Positions 1-10,428 of a stretch of 64,000 nucleotides of DNA are shown here, in pieces. A program made the position numbers and the translations under genes. The notes under the pieces are model-generated. The model was not told the origin of the DNA. It searched no databases and was given only the letters and a program-made list of their open reading frames with translations. The stretch comes from Agarophyton chilense (taxonomy: Eukaryota > Rhodophyta > Florideophyceae > Gracilariales > Gracilariaceae). Numbering within the stretch: position 1 is the stretch's first letter; each line of letters starts with the position of its first letter. Location of the stretch: assembly GCA_030374765.1 (NCBI GenBank), contig JARGXX010000071.1, positions 2,356,001-2,420,000 on the forward strand, in the 5' to 3' direction.

Positions 1-43
1 GAAAGGCGACTGTCAAAGCATAATCTCACCCTATTATTCCACA

Positions 44-1696
44 ATGCCCGTTGAAGCAGTTCAGGTGCGTCTTATGGGCGCTTGCAACTTGCCGGCTGTC
101 AATCGGGCGGCTAGAACCTCCGACCCCTACGCGGTTTTGCACATTGTGCGCACTAGGGAGACTCTAACCTCGCATTATTGTCTTAACAACATAAATCCAA
201 CATGGTATGAATGCTTCTTGTTTCATGACGTCAATCCGAGTGATGTGTTGGCTATCAGTCTCTTCGACAAGAATCATGTCAAGAGTGACGTTCCAATCGG
301 AACCGCCTTTATCTCTATCGGCCACGCGTTATCGCACGCCACCGCAGTGGTGTCGCAGGCTGCTTTTGAAGCCTCTCAAACCGCTTCCTTCGCCAATGCG
401 CCACACCCCTCACATGCATCTGTTCCGTTTCATGTTCCTCTCGAATCCATTCCCCCTCCGCCCAACCCCTCCTCTTCAATTCTGCATTCCTCAATTCCGC
501 CCTCTTACTACCCGCCGCCAGACTCGCCACCTTATTCTGCCACCACCTCCCACGATACACCCCGTTCCACCCCATCAACGTCAAGCATTTCTTCTTCAGA
601 AGTTCCATGTTATTACCATCCGTCATCAAACGATAAATGCCAGCCTGCAAAGCCGTATTTGTCTACTGAAGCGGGCATACGCAACTTTTCGCAAAATGTT
701 GCGCCTGCGGATGGCACTCCGGCGCTCGCAGACGCTCCTATGCAACGCTCGATGACCATGACTTACGCCGTCGCCCCGCAAGGCTCTATCACACTACTTG
801 TCGCGCCAGCAAGTGTCGCGAACTTATGTGCCATGGTTCCACCAAAAATGTACAAACGCTTTCAGATCAACAGAACTTTGGAACGAATTACAACCATGCA
901 CTCTAGGCCGTCACAAAGCCATCCATCTGGGCTCAGCTCATTTGGCCAACATGTAGGCAAGTTTATGAAGACGGGTCTTGAAAAAGCAAAACCTTTACAA
1001 ACTGTAATCAACTCTGTACAACCCATTCGACCCGTGTTTCAAGAGCATTCCACCTGGAAAATCACGATGCTCGGAGTATTGGACATCTTTGAGAGTAAGC
1101 GTCATGGATGGAATCGTTCTTACCCGGCTGCGCAAAGAATTTTTCAAGGCCCAAGTTCTGTGGTCGCAAAGCAAATCGTCAAATTGCAACACACATATCT
1201 CTACGGTGGTGCTGTTTCCGTCAAAGCATTGCAGAACTTGAGAGAAGACTTGCAAGAAGTACGGGGTAGCATACTCGATGGCAAGGACTTCTGCGAGGTG
1301 CTCAACTACGGCCATCGGCGGGGCAAGCCACGTTTGTTCACGTATGTGTTGATGCCTACAAAATTGTACTTGGCCGAAACAGGGGCTGAATTCTTCCGCG
1401 ATATGATGTCGAAACACGCCATGCATTGCTCAGCCAGTCCGGAAGTCGTCTACGCTGGAGAACTCCAATTTGTCGTTACCGGCTACGGCACCAATAATCC
1501 GAAGGCCAAGTTAATAGTCGATAATAATTCCGGCACCTACACACCTGGAAAGGAAGATCTGCCGAAGGTCGCAGAAGTATTCCATCGCAATTTTCCAGGC
1601 CTAGAGGTACAGGCACTTGATTTTCGAGATCCATACTTGAGTACACTCAGTGCTCAATTACCGCCTACCAATCTGCAAGAAGAAACCATTTACTAG
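44..1696 (+). CDS. C2-domain protein with conserved C-terminal region
   Basis: A 550-residue single-exon protein. Residues about 5-95 read as a C2 domain: a beta-sandwich pattern with SDPYAVLHI, NPTWYE and a DVLAISLFDKN strand, as in calcium/phospholipid-binding C2 domains. Residues about 110-200 are Pro/Ser-rich and probably disordered. The C-terminal third (about 330-540) is well ordered in appearance, with LIVDNNSGTYTP followed by NFPGLEVQALDF. I recall this block from other C2-bearing proteins of protists and fungi, but I cannot name its function. Inference: membrane-recruited cytosolic protein. No signal peptide or membrane segment is visible. The first ATG lies 43 bases from the window edge and directly precedes the C2 domain, so the start is plausible. 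Confidence 0.8.
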   Translation: MPVEAVQVRLMGACNLPAVNRAARTSDPYAVLHIVRTRETLTSHYCLNNINPTWYECFLFHDVNPSDVLAISLFDKNHVKSDVPIGTAFISIGHALSHATAVVSQAAFEASQTASFANAPHPSHASVPFHVPLESIPPPPNPSSSILHSSIPPSYYPPPDSPPYSATTSHDTPRSTPSTSSISSSEVPCYYHPSSNDKCQPAKPYLSTEAGIRNFSQNVAPADGTPALADAPMQRSMTMTYAVAPQGSITLLVAPASVANLCAMVPPKMYKRFQINRTLERITTMHSRPSQSHPSGLSSFGQHVGKFMKTGLEKAKPLQTVINSVQPIRPVFQEHSTWKITMLGVLDIFESKRHGWNRSYPAAQRIFQGPSSVVAKQIVKLQHTYLYGGAVSVKALQNLREDLQEVRGSILDGKDFCEVLNYGHRRGKPRLFTYVLMPTKLYLAETGAEFFRDMMSKHAMHCSASPEVVYAGELQFVVTGYGTNNPKAKLIVDNNSGTYTPGKEDLPKVAEVFHRNFPGLEVQALDFRDPYLSTLSAQLPPTNLQEETIY

Positions 1697-1781
1697 ACAT
1701 CCAAATGGCAGTTCTAACTGACGCCTATAACCCACATACGTACATACACGCAGATCTTACTCGCATTTGCTTGCTGTAAAA

Positions 1782-3698
1782 TCATTGTTCCCCCGCCGAC
1801 GAGGCGTTGGGCACAACATCTTGAACCACGCTCCCGTGGCTCTCCGCCATAGTCTCTGCAGCATCCGTAGCTCCTTCGATAAGAACAAATTGCTCCGCAC
1901 TTCCTGTTCTAATTCGAGCGAGAAATTCACGCATGAGAACCTTGGAACCGGAGCTGAGACGCGGCCCTTGTGCAGGAAGCTTTTCCATTATTGCGTCCAG
2001 CACTCCAACGCTAGTTTCCAACGGTTGCATTGCGCTGACCAAAGTCAACCCACTTTGTAACTCCGACAAAAAAAACTCTGAGCTAACGTTCTCGACAAGT
2101 TTGGACTGCTCCGGACAAGTAATGGAGGTTGTCCTCTCGAAAAAGGCGAGGCATCTCCGATGACATTCCTCTGATGTCCAACCTTGACAGGGATTATCAT
2201 CACCAACCAATTCAGGAACGGCCGAGAAGCGGGGTCTCTTCATACGAGATGGTTGTGGTGCGCCCGTCTTGACGAGCTCTTCAGCGTCACGCCCCGCAAC
2301 AGCAATTGCAGGGATCTTTGGGTCGACAGTCGGTAGGGCAATAGACGAAACGGCGAGGGGGGATGAAATCGAGGTAAGACCATGCGACAGGGGAAGGGTA
2401 AGTCCGCCAGGTGGCACGGTGGCTGGGGCAGGTTGCCGATGACTATGCTTGACTCTCTTGTGCCTCGAATATATTCCGCTCTTGACATAGCTCCGCTTTC
2501 CGCCCCTGGCCATCTGATTGATATGAGAGCGTTTGTGGCGTGCGCGACGATTCTTAAACCATAGCACGAGGTTATGCATCGGCATGCCGATAGCTTCCGA
2601 GAGATAAGTTAAAGTAGATGCATCTGGAGTTGGATTGTGTTCAAATGCGGAAACTAGGGTCTTGAGCTGCTCACCTGATGCGTGGTAGCGTTCCGAACCC
2701 CGTTTCGATTGCTCTGTGACGCGGCGCGGTGCGATAGATATAGCTTGGTGTGGAGCCTGAGGGCCCTTTGGGTCGAACTCATTGGCCACCCGTGTATGCT
2801 CATCATCTACAACCTTGTTGACTGCAAAATCAGTAATGGTAGCTGGAGCCGATACGGCTACGGCTGCTGTAGGAAACGCACTGGAATGAGCAAGTTGAGA
2901 AGCATGCTCTTCAGAGAGGACGTTGTGGGCATCCAGTTGTGACTCGGACTTTTGTAATTCATGCACAACCGCCTCGGCGTGGTGCATATCAGAGTCGGTA
3001 GCGCTTGTCACATCTGTCTGCACCAGCTGAGGCTCCGATTGCGACGGTATCATTTCCTGTGACGGAATCTCGTGTGATGTATGGATTGACTGGGTTTGTT
3101 GTTGCTCGGCTTCCACTATGGCCTGTTGAGCATGCAGAGTGGCTGAGCTGAACTCAATCGCACTCTGCGCCGGTGGCTCATCCAACTGTGTCTCAGTCAC
3201 ATGCGTGGGTTGCGACTCGAGTTGCGCGGGCGTTGGTGGTGGTGGATGTGACAATGGGTGCGGTAGTGGCTGTGGCTTTACATGCAAGGCGTGATGTGCA
3301 ACGGTTTGTAAATCATGTTGCAAATCCGAAGCCATGTCCGGAAGAGACGGTTGGGACGCATGAGTCATCTGAGAAGACGCCACCGCGATGTTGAGTACGC
3401 GGTCCGAGCGCGAGTGCTGTTCGTCGACAGCAGCATGGTGATCGTCACTCACTCCGCTGGCAGCCCCACGCGGAGCACGGTCAGCAATGGCATCATCAGC
3501 GCCGGAAGCCGCTTGTTGGTGAGGCTCAAGTGCAGACGCTTGAAGACGAGCGGGAGCGGGGAGACGCGCGCTGTGCGGCGAGGCAAGCGACTGAGGCGAT
3601 GACGAAGAAGGCGGCGGTTGCTGTTTAAACGATGTTGGTGAGGGTGTGACTGCGAGTGGAGACTGCGCGTCGTGAAGTGCGACGGGCTGGTCGTCCAT
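1782..3698 (-). CDS. Homeodomain transcription factor
   Basis: A nuclear DNA-binding regulator. From the chosen start the protein has 638 residues. A homeodomain lies near residues 330-392. Its recognition helix reads WFKNRRARHKR, with the invariant W48, F49, N51 and R53 positions and K at position 50. It is preceded by a helix-turn-helix pattern (LSEAIGMPMHNLVL). The N-terminal half is low-complexity Gln/Ser/Pro/Ala/His, typical of an activation region. A C-terminal region near residues 490-620 is ordered but unrecognised. The open frame extends upstream to 4067, but those 123 residues are Arg/Ala-rich translation of a GC-rich promoter. I therefore chose the ATG at 3698, after which the composition looks protein-like. 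Target genes cannot be inferred. Confidence 0.85.
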   Translation of the reverse strand: MDDQPVALHDAQSPLAVTPSPTSFKQQPPPSSSSPQSLASPHSARLPAPARLQASALEPHQQAASGADDAIADRAPRGAASGVSDDHHAAVDEQHSRSDRVLNIAVASSQMTHASQPSLPDMASDLQHDLQTVAHHALHVKPQPLPHPLSHPPPPTPAQLESQPTHVTETQLDEPPAQSAIEFSSATLHAQQAIVEAEQQQTQSIHTSHEIPSQEMIPSQSEPQLVQTDVTSATDSDMHHAEAVVHELQKSESQLDAHNVLSEEHASQLAHSSAFPTAAVAVSAPATITDFAVNKVVDDEHTRVANEFDPKGPQAPHQAISIAPRRVTEQSKRGSERYHASGEQLKTLVSAFEHNPTPDASTLTYLSEAIGMPMHNLVLWFKNRRARHKRSHINQMARGGKRSYVKSGIYSRHKRVKHSHRQPAPATVPPGGLTLPLSHGLTSISSPLAVSSIALPTVDPKIPAIAVAGRDAEELVKTGAPQPSRMKRPRFSAVPELVGDDNPCQGWTSEECHRRCLAFFERTTSITCPEQSKLVENVSSEFFLSELQSGLTLVSAMQPLETSVGVLDAIMEKLPAQGPRLSSGSKVLMREFLARIRTGSAEQFVLIEGATDAAETMAESHGSVVQDVVPNASSAGEQ

Positions 3699-5290
3699 GG
3701 CGTTTGGATTTGGGCGAGAGGAGGAATTGGCTCGGCGAGAGGATCTACGGATCAGCTTTAGGCCGGGCGACTGTGCGCACAGTCGCGCCACTTTTGTTGG
3801 TGCTGCTCGCCGCCGCGCTGCGTTTTGGCGAGCGGAAGCTGCGCTGCCGTACTGCGTCGCCGCCAACGCTGTACGGCGCTGCTGCCGCGCGCGTGCCGCT
3901 GCTGTTTGCGTGGCTGTGCGTGGCCGTGCGTGGCACACGTGGCGCTCGTGTGGCAGCTTACAGCCTCTGTACACGCATGCAAGCCTGGTGACCGCATTTG
4001 CTCTCCCTGCGGACAACGAGGCAAACATCTCACCGATTACAAACGGTTGATTACAAAGGGCTAACACAAATGCATCCCGTTCACGACAAACGTTTCTTTG
4101 TTTGCATACACACTCTCTCTGGTGAGTGCATCTCGGCCACGTCTTCCAAAACCCAGGTCAGGTATGAACTCCAAATGGAATGGCCATGTCGTCAGCGCCG
4201 GGAGTGATGACCCGGTGCAACTGGGCGCGTGGAAATGGAAATGCACAGGGAATAAGAAGACACAGGGTTCGAGCCGCAACACAGCAACACACAATACACA
4301 TGGGAAAGCACGGATGCATAACAGACAACACTGACAACTAATTACAACGGACAAAGTGGGAAAGGGGCGGGTACACCTAGATTGCGGCCTGGGAGGGTAG
4401 TCTGGGGGCTTGATACCCTCAAGATGCCCGGATCGTGAGAACGTGGTCCTGCTCCGTAGCTCCAAAGGGGGCTGGTCACTCCGCGGCGGGGCTGCGGGGC
4501 AGGGCGGATGCGATCCGCCTGGGCTCTGGTCTAGAAGGGGTCACTTGGAAAATGAAGATTCCAATACCCGGTCCCGGGGGAGTGGCCTGGGGTCCGCCGG
4601 TAGGGGGCTATCGGTTAGGGCTACTGGGCCGGTCCTCCGCGGTCCTTGGAAATGCAGAGTCCCTGGGGGGTGGGACCCACCAGAAGGGGGCCAGAGGGAC
4701 ATCTCCTGATCCTGGGCCCGGGGTGTGACCTCTTCGGGCCCGAAGGGCGCTGGGGGAAGGGAGGCGGGTGGGCCCCCAGTTAGCCTATTGCCACTGCCAC
4801 CACTTTTTGTGTGAAGTTGATAAATTCAGTTTTGCAGTTTTGCATTTATGCCTTCCCAAGCTACACATAGACGCGGACAACGCTGCATAATGCGCATCAT
4901 GCGCACGGGAGGCTGGTTGCTGAATGTTCCTCAACCCAGGCTTGACAAAAATCATGCCATTGTCCACGCATGAAACTAGTAGCCCGTGCATTTGGGAGAT
5001 ACCCTCTGCGCTTCCACATGGAGGATTGCTCGGAGTCCCACAACGCAAAAAAGGCATGAGCACTAACATCTTTTTAACTTCGGCTCAATACCGGGAAGGC
5101 GTGCTGATGGACGAATGCAGTGGTGCCGCGAGGCATTGATCGCCGTTTAAAACGTACCCGCGTCACGCGTTTATCGCTTGTATCGTATGGGGTAGTCAAG
5201 AAATTGACACCTTTCCGCACTGGTACCGGGGACACGCGAAAAAGGAAGGGCACGACAGCTGCAAAAAGGTCCGCTCCGCTCTCTCATCCC
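3699..5290. other. Intergenic region with a G-rich island
   Basis: The promoter side of the homeodomain gene, extending to the 3' end of the iron permease gene. The first 370 bases are very GC-rich. From about 4380 to 4790 the plus strand is strongly G-rich, with many GGG and GGGG runs. A 14-base perfect palindrome, cttcgggcccgaag, lies at 4732-4745. Short frames on both strands here are compositional and match nothing I know. No gene seen. Confidence 0.5.
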
Positions 5291-6787
5291 TCACACCGCA
5301 ACTGGCTCAGCAACTGGAGGAACGGCATACACTTCCTCCTCTGTGACCTTCTCCTCCTGGTCCAAAAGTTTTTCCTCTACACCATTGTCTCCAACGTAGT
5401 ACCCATCCGTGTCAACGTTGAATGAACTCATGAGAACAGTGAACGCAAGCGCGCCGAAGAAGTACACAGTGAGCACGATCGACACGGACAGCACCGCGAT
5501 ACCTGGCCATGATGTTTCCTGCCGTCCTTGCTCGTTGAAGTCAGGGTCGAAGATCAGTCCAAAGAAGAAGAACATGTCAAGGTTGCATCGATCCTCCTTG
5601 CCCTCACATTCCATTTGCACAAGGTGCAACACAAACATGAACGCCATCAACAGCACCCAGCCCACGCCGCTCGCCATCAACAACACCCGTCTCGATCTTC
5701 TCAACGGTTTCAGCAGACGCATGGTGCTTTCAAACAGGCACAGCACGGTGACAACAGACAAAACAAGAGAAAGCGTCATGGTGGTGACGCCGATCCAAGT
5801 GACATTCATGAGCGTGAACACAAACGCCACAAACGTGAACAGCAACGCACAAGCCGACAGTTGCTTCGCCAACGAGAGCATCTTGGAGCGCGATGCGCAA
5901 ACCAGTCGCCAATTGATGCAAATGAAGACGACGGCAATAATGAGCCAGTAGCCAAAGTACGTGGCCCACTCCACAAACGTGGGGGTGTCCTGGTATCCAA
6001 ACAGGGCGCGCAACATGGCAAAGAACTCGTTCTCCGAGTCATGGCAACAGCTCTTGGTTGACCACATGACAGCATTATACCAGTCGCGTTCCTCAGCCGG
6101 TTCCCAAGCGCCAAACCAATCCACTTCCTGCAGTTCATGGAAGGCATGACTGACCAGTCCCGCCGCAAACGCCATCAGCACAAAGCTGGACACCAGGAAG
6201 AACTTGAGGATATCCAATTGAAGCAGCCCCCGGAACACGAGGAATGACGCAGCGATGCCAACGACAATGGCGAGAATTCCCGGCAGCGGGATTGCGCGCC
6301 ACCCCCCGTTCTCATCGGCATTGGCGGTTCCAATGAGGAAGATGACCGTCTCGATACCCTCCCTTAGGACTTGCACGAACACCATGAGGAAGATGGCCAG
6401 CTTGCGTCGAAGCGGGCTCTTGTCGTCGTCATCGACGATGTGATCCACATGGGTCTCGAGTTTGGTGCGCAAATTCTTGCCCAGTACCATCATCCACACA
6501 ATCATCCACGTCAGCAGCGAGGCAGCCACCAGGAAGGTGATTCCCTCAAAGATCTTCTCGGCATCTTCCTTGAACAGCTGATCGCCCCTGGTCCACACAA
6601 CGATTCCGAACGCCAGCCCGACGGCAAGAGAGATGACAATTCCGCCGATGGCACCCCACCACACATATCGGCGGTACTGGGTGGCGCCGATCTTATTGAT
6701 GTAGGCGAGCACAATGCCGACGACGAGGCAGGCCTCCAGCACCTCCCGCAGCACAATGAAGAAGGCCGGGATCGAGAAGACACCCAT
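5291..6787 (-). CDS. FTR1: High-affinity iron permease, FTR1 family
   Basis: A plasma-membrane iron permease of 498 residues. In fungi and green algae, FTR1 works with a multicopper ferroxidase; none is visible in this window. Both hallmark REXXE motifs are present: REVLE at residues 14-18 in the first membrane helix, and REGIE near residue 142 (VLREGIETVIFLIG). At least seven hydrophobic segments are spread over the protein, with acidic loops (KEDAEK, VDDDDK) that could hold iron. The tail after the last helix is acidic and cytosolic-looking. The protein is longer than yeast Ftr1 (about 400 residues) because of an insertion with extra helices at about 280-420. The start codon lies 13 residues before the first REXXE motif, as the family requires. 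Confidence 0.93.
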   Translation of the reverse strand: MGVFSIPAFFIVLREVLEACLVVGIVLAYINKIGATQYRRYVWWGAIGGIVISLAVGLAFGIVVWTRGDQLFKEDAEKIFEGITFLVAASLLTWMIVWMMVLGKNLRTKLETHVDHIVDDDDKSPLRRKLAIFLMVFVQVLREGIETVIFLIGTANADENGGWRAIPLPGILAIVVGIAASFLVFRGLLQLDILKFFLVSSFVLMAFAAGLVSHAFHELQEVDWFGAWEPAEERDWYNAVMWSTKSCCHDSENEFFAMLRALFGYQDTPTFVEWATYFGYWLIIAVVFICINWRLVCASRSKMLSLAKQLSACALLFTFVAFVFTLMNVTWIGVTTMTLSLVLSVVTVLCLFESTMRLLKPLRRSRRVLLMASGVGWVLLMAFMFVLHLVQMECEGKEDRCNLDMFFFFGLIFDPDFNEQGRQETSWPGIAVLSVSIVLTVYFFGALAFTVLMSSFNVDTDGYYVGDNGVEEKLLDQEEKVTEEEVYAVPPVAEPVAV

Positions 6788-8388
6788 GACGATGCGGCTG
6801 CGGGGTATGCGGGGTATCTAGGTAGCTGTGCAGTTGGGCGGCGACGCACCGTTGGATGAGCAGCAGCGGTGCCGGGGGGCGCGGGAAGCTGGGCTGGAGA
6901 TGGGGCGGGCACGGACGCACAGTGCGAGGCACGGAGCTCCCCCCGCGGCAGCAACTGCGTGGTCTTGTGCTCCTTTTCAAGCGAGCTCGAGGTTGGAGGT
7001 CGGGAGGGGCGCGCGTCGCAGCGGAGACGCGAGGCGGCACCAACGGCGCGAGGGGCCGGTGACGGGCGGTGACGACGGGGCACGCCGCACGCGCGCGCGT
7101 GCGCCATTCGTGCGGCATTCGCGCCGAAGCGCGGCGCGGAGAGCAGACGCGTCGACGGCGCGGGGCGCGCTTTCCCGGCACGCGCCGCCGTCAGCGCCTT
7201 CGCCGCGCGAGGGCCACCACTGAGCTCCGCGCGCTGCGCGCCGCCCCCCGCGCCGTGTGCTCGTGCACGTGACTGGCGGCGGATCGCACCCAGCACGTGG
7301 TGCTTGTATTTGCGCGCCCCACTGCAACGCTTCCGCCAGACTGTGTGCCCGCCAATAAGTCGTCTATCGCTGTCAAAAGAGCGCTTTGGGTCACCGGCTT
7401 GCCGTGAAAGCTTCTGCCATGGAGCTTTGCGCGCTTTTGAGCCAAAATTGTGGGTGGCACTCGTCGTGCGAGCTTCTTGCGGACTGCCGCAGGAATGCGC
7501 GTGGCAATGCCGCCGAGCTCGAGCAGTCTGCAAAGAGCCCCGCTTTGGACCGCCCGTTGCTGTTGACGAGCGCTCCGTCGGTGCTCCTGATCGACTTCCA
7601 CAAACGCCGTGTTGCGTGGATGATATCATTCAAACTCGGATATTAGTCAAGCTCAGTGCGCTGTGAGTGGATCGATGATGCCTTATTGTGCTCACCTTGC
7701 ACCACCCCCGCCACCGACCTTGGCCCCAGGCAAGGTCCATTGGCGCGTTGTTGTAAGTTGCGTTGACGTAACGGTGCAAATTGCGGTGAGCCGGCGGCGG
7801 ATACACACGCGACCGTTTAGAGTTTTCTCTGCAGACTGTGATGAAGCGGGCGACAGCGCGTCACGCGCCAGTTCGCGAGCTCGGGGCCGCTCTCAAGGGT
7901 GTCAGGTGCGTCAAGTGTGACCGGCTGCACTGATTTGATGACGATGCCAGGGCCTTTCCAACCATGGCGGAATGCTGTACGTCGTGATTATGGTTGGTTT
8001 CACCGCTATCAACTACCCTTACAAGCTTCTGATTTTGCGATTGCAACTGCCCCGCTGCGCGTAACCTACGGTGATGGCGGTGTGATGTGCAAATGTTGGG
8101 GGGCTGGGAAGTATGCCTTCCGTAGGTTGACTACGATGTGCATTTGCGCAATCGGAGTTGCCCACACGTTGTCGATACTCCCCGGCTGTAAGCCGGCTCT
8201 GAAAACTACGTGTAAACAATTTACTGTTTCCATGTTCTCGCTGGATCCGTGACCAACATGAACACGTGGTATACGAGTTGGTCTGACGCTCAGAATGAGC
8301 TCGTGCTATGCTGCACCTCTTCGAACATTCCGCCAACGCCGGCGGCCATCAGAAGTTGCCGGCAGTCGCCTCGGGCACGGGGGAGAGA
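6788..8388. other. Divergent promoter region, GC-rich
   Basis: Lies between the iron permease gene (leftward) and the HIS3-type gene (rightward). The part from 6790 to 7300 is extremely CpG-rich and gives long open frames in several registers. These translate to Arg/Ala/Pro strings without domains, so I treat them as chance. From 7300 to 8388 the composition is ordinary and I see no gene. Iron-responsive elements cannot be recognised by eye here. Confidence 0.5.
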
Positions 8389-9210
8389 ATGTCAAAGGCC
8401 TCCATGGCTGCGATGAGGGCGCCTGGCTTTTGTGTGTACCCGCCGCTGTCGCGCGCTGTCTCGCGGCGGAAGGATCTCACGTCTTCCTCTCTAGCGCCGC
8501 GTGTTGCCCCGTTCTGTCTCTCATCTCCCCCCTCCACTCCCGCTCCGCCTTCCGCATCGCACGCCATCTCACACACATCGCGCCCGTCACGAACCGCTAC
8601 CGTCTCGCGCACCACCCGTGAAACGGCCATCACGCTCACGCTCAATGTCGATGGCACTGGCATCTGCGACGTAGAAACGGGCATTCCGTTTCTGGATCAC
8701 ATGCTTGCACAGCTTTGTTCCCATGGCCTTTTCGACCTTCACTTGCGCGCTAAGGGCGACTTGTGGATCGATGACCATCATACCAATGAAGACATTGCAA
8801 TCACGCTTGGAATGGCGCTTTCTAAAGCACTTGCTGATAAGAAGGGCATTCGTCGTTTCGGCCATTTTGTCGCTCCGCTGGACGAAAGCCTTGTGGAGGT
8901 TGTGCTGGACTTCTCGGGCCGTGGTCACTGTCAATACTCGCTAGATATTCCCACTCAGAGAGTTGGCACCTACGATACACAACTTGTGCGAGAGTTTTAT
9001 CATGCTGTTGCTGGAAATGCGCAGATGACTCTACATGTTATTCAACGAACTGGTATAAACAGCCATCATATTATCGAAGCCAGTTTTAAATCGTTTGCGA
9101 GAGCTATGCGAATGGCTGTGGAATATGATCCTAGAAGTATCAATACTATCCCAAGTTCCAAGGGCGTATTGACCGATGCTGCTGCGCTTGAATCCACCCC
9201 AAACGCCTAA
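8389..9210 (+). CDS. HIS3: Imidazoleglycerol-phosphate dehydratase, plastid-targeted
   Basis: Catalyses dehydration of imidazole-glycerol phosphate to imidazole-acetol phosphate in histidine biosynthesis. The catalytic core covers about residues 75-265. Visible family signatures are [12 protein letters not shown], the metal-binding [11 protein letters not shown] block near residue 128, the DFSGRG turn, and the C-terminal [15 protein letters not shown] block with its second metal-binding histidines. The first 70 residues are Ser/Ala/Arg-rich with few acids, like a plastid transit peptide, which is where this pathway usually sits in algae. The frame is open from an earlier ATG at 8308. I prefer 8389 ([13 protein letters not shown]) because the leader then looks canonical; 8404 is also possible. 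The gene ends 24 bases before the converging hydrolase gene. Confidence 0.95.
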   Translation: MSKASMAAMRAPGFCVYPPLSRAVSRRKDLTSSSLAPRVAPFCLSSPPSTPAPPSASHAISHTSRPSRTATVSRTTRETAITLTLNVDGTGICDVETGIPFLDHMLAQLCSHGLFDLHLRAKGDLWIDDHHTNEDIAITLGMALSKALADKKGIRRFGHFVAPLDESLVEVVLDFSGRGHCQYSLDIPTQRVGTYDTQLVREFYHAVAGNAQMTLHVIQRTGINSHHIIEASFKSFARAMRMAVEYDPRSINTIPSSKGVLTDAAALESTPNA

Positions 9211-9234
9211 TTTCTTTTTGGGGGTCCCATCCTC

Positions 9235-10428
9235 TCACTCATCCTTCTCTGAGTTTCTGCTTTGTGCCACCAGCCATTTTGTTACCTTGTCAACGTGCAT
9301 CGCCGAAAGTTCATGAGCTCCACGTACCACGCGTGCGATTTGCATCGCGCCTCTCTGCAATGAATTACTTGGCAGTTTGTTCGCTCTTAGTACTTCACCC
9401 AGTCGGTCTTCGTTTTGGCCAGCAGCTTCGTAAATCTGTTGGGATACTTTTTTTGTCAGAAGGGGTTCGTGCTCTCGGAATGTTGTGGCTGTGAAAGGAA
9501 CCTTCTGTAAAGAAAGTTCTCCTACCATGGAAACTTTTTTGCGAACCAGGATGTGACGAGAGGCTGCTATTGAAGAAGGTGGTGCGTAATAGCGATCAGA
9601 TGCCAGATGTACAAACAGCGTACTCGGATACTTGTTTGTTGCGTTGGTCAGCGCACGTTGGTTTCCAGCCGAGATGTAAAGAGCTTGACTCCCGATTGGT
9701 AGTTCCAATGACAAGATGCTCAGCAATGTGGCGCCAGATGAGACGCCTATAGCGATCAGAGGCGTTGATGGGGCTAATCCTTGTTCGGCTATCCACTGAC
9801 GTACAGCGACCTTGACTCGTGCTACATCCGCGTTCTCACGCCCAGGAAAGCGCGTGCTCCAACAGCGAGTCACACGGTTTTGAGAGGTAAGTGCTAGCAG
9901 TGCGAAACGCCTCTTGAGTAGATGGGAGCTTATAATCTTGTGTTCTGGCAGTTCAAACCAATCTTTGGCGGACTGAGAACATGCGTGGAATAGGAGCGCA
10001 AGCCCGCGAAGTGCTCGGGGTGTGAAGGGATTGTGGAACGCAATGTCCACATCTGCTAAGCGAGCTTCACGAAAGAGTGTTTGCGAACCTCGTGATGATG
10101 AAGATATGAAATCAGAAGAGAGGTCATCTTGTTTGGAAGAAGAGCGGAATGGCAGTACATGTGCGAACCACGTGGCGATACGCTTCAAGAAGTTTGGTTT
10201 CTCAACGGGTGAGGATCGGACCATTGGGTTCACGACTGCGTCCATTGCGTTGCTTTGATGAAACTTTTCTCTGCTCATGGTAGTTGAAGATAGAGTAGTC
10301 GGTTTTGAATCCAACAAGGAGTGCTCAGCCTGAGGTGAGGCATGTCCTATGGGGATCCATTTGCAAATTAAGGCAAGAACAAGGAATAGAATAATGTAAA
10401 TTCCTACGCATTTGGTGCCGGGATGCAT
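9235..10428 (-). CDS. Alpha/beta-hydrolase-fold protein with N-terminal membrane anchor
   Basis: A 397-residue protein whose residues about 8-28 form one hydrophobic helix, so it is a signal anchor or signal peptide and the rest lies outside or in the lumen. An alpha/beta-hydrolase fold is suggested by a LALLFHACSQSA strand-turn (oxyanion region) and a GVSSGA nucleophile elbow near residue 226 with the Ser in place. The GLxLLFHxCSxSAxDWFxLPE pattern resembles a plant and algal hydrolase family that carries HGC and GLPEE motifs. A late histidine in RGAHELS could complete the triad. Substrate unknown. It converges on the HIS3-type gene with very little 3' spacing. Confidence 0.75.
   Translation of the reverse strand: MHPGTKCVGIYIILFLVLALICKWIPIGHASPQAEHSLLDSKPTTLSSTTMSREKFHQSNAMDAVVNPMVRSSPVEKPNFLKRIATWFAHVLPFRSSSKQDDLSSDFISSSSRGSQTLFREARLADVDIAFHNPFTPRALRGLALLFHACSQSAKDWFELPEHKIISSHLLKRRFALLALTSQNRVTRCWSTRFPGRENADVARVKVAVRQWIAEQGLAPSTPLIAIGVSSGATLLSILSLELPIGSQALYISAGNQRALTNATNKYPSTLFVHLASDRYYAPPSSIAASRHILVRKKVSMVGELSLQKVPFTATTFREHEPLLTKKVSQQIYEAAGQNEDRLGEVLRANKLPSNSLQRGAMQIARVVRGAHELSAMHVDKVTKWLVAQSRNSEKDE

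Noticed and set aside
3699..4067. N-terminal extension of the homeodomain protein to the first ATG
   Set aside because: Composition is that of GC-rich promoter DNA; the internal ATG at 3698 begins protein-like sequence.
4265..4275. GGTTCGAGCC, a perfect B-box consensus suggesting a tRNA gene
   Set aside because: Flanks do not form a T-arm or acceptor stem and no A-box sits at the right distance.
6511..7629. 372-codon minus-strand frame overlapping the iron permease start
   Set aside because: Arg/Ala/Ser translation of a CpG-rich promoter. It overlaps the well-supported FTR1 frame in another register and has no domain.
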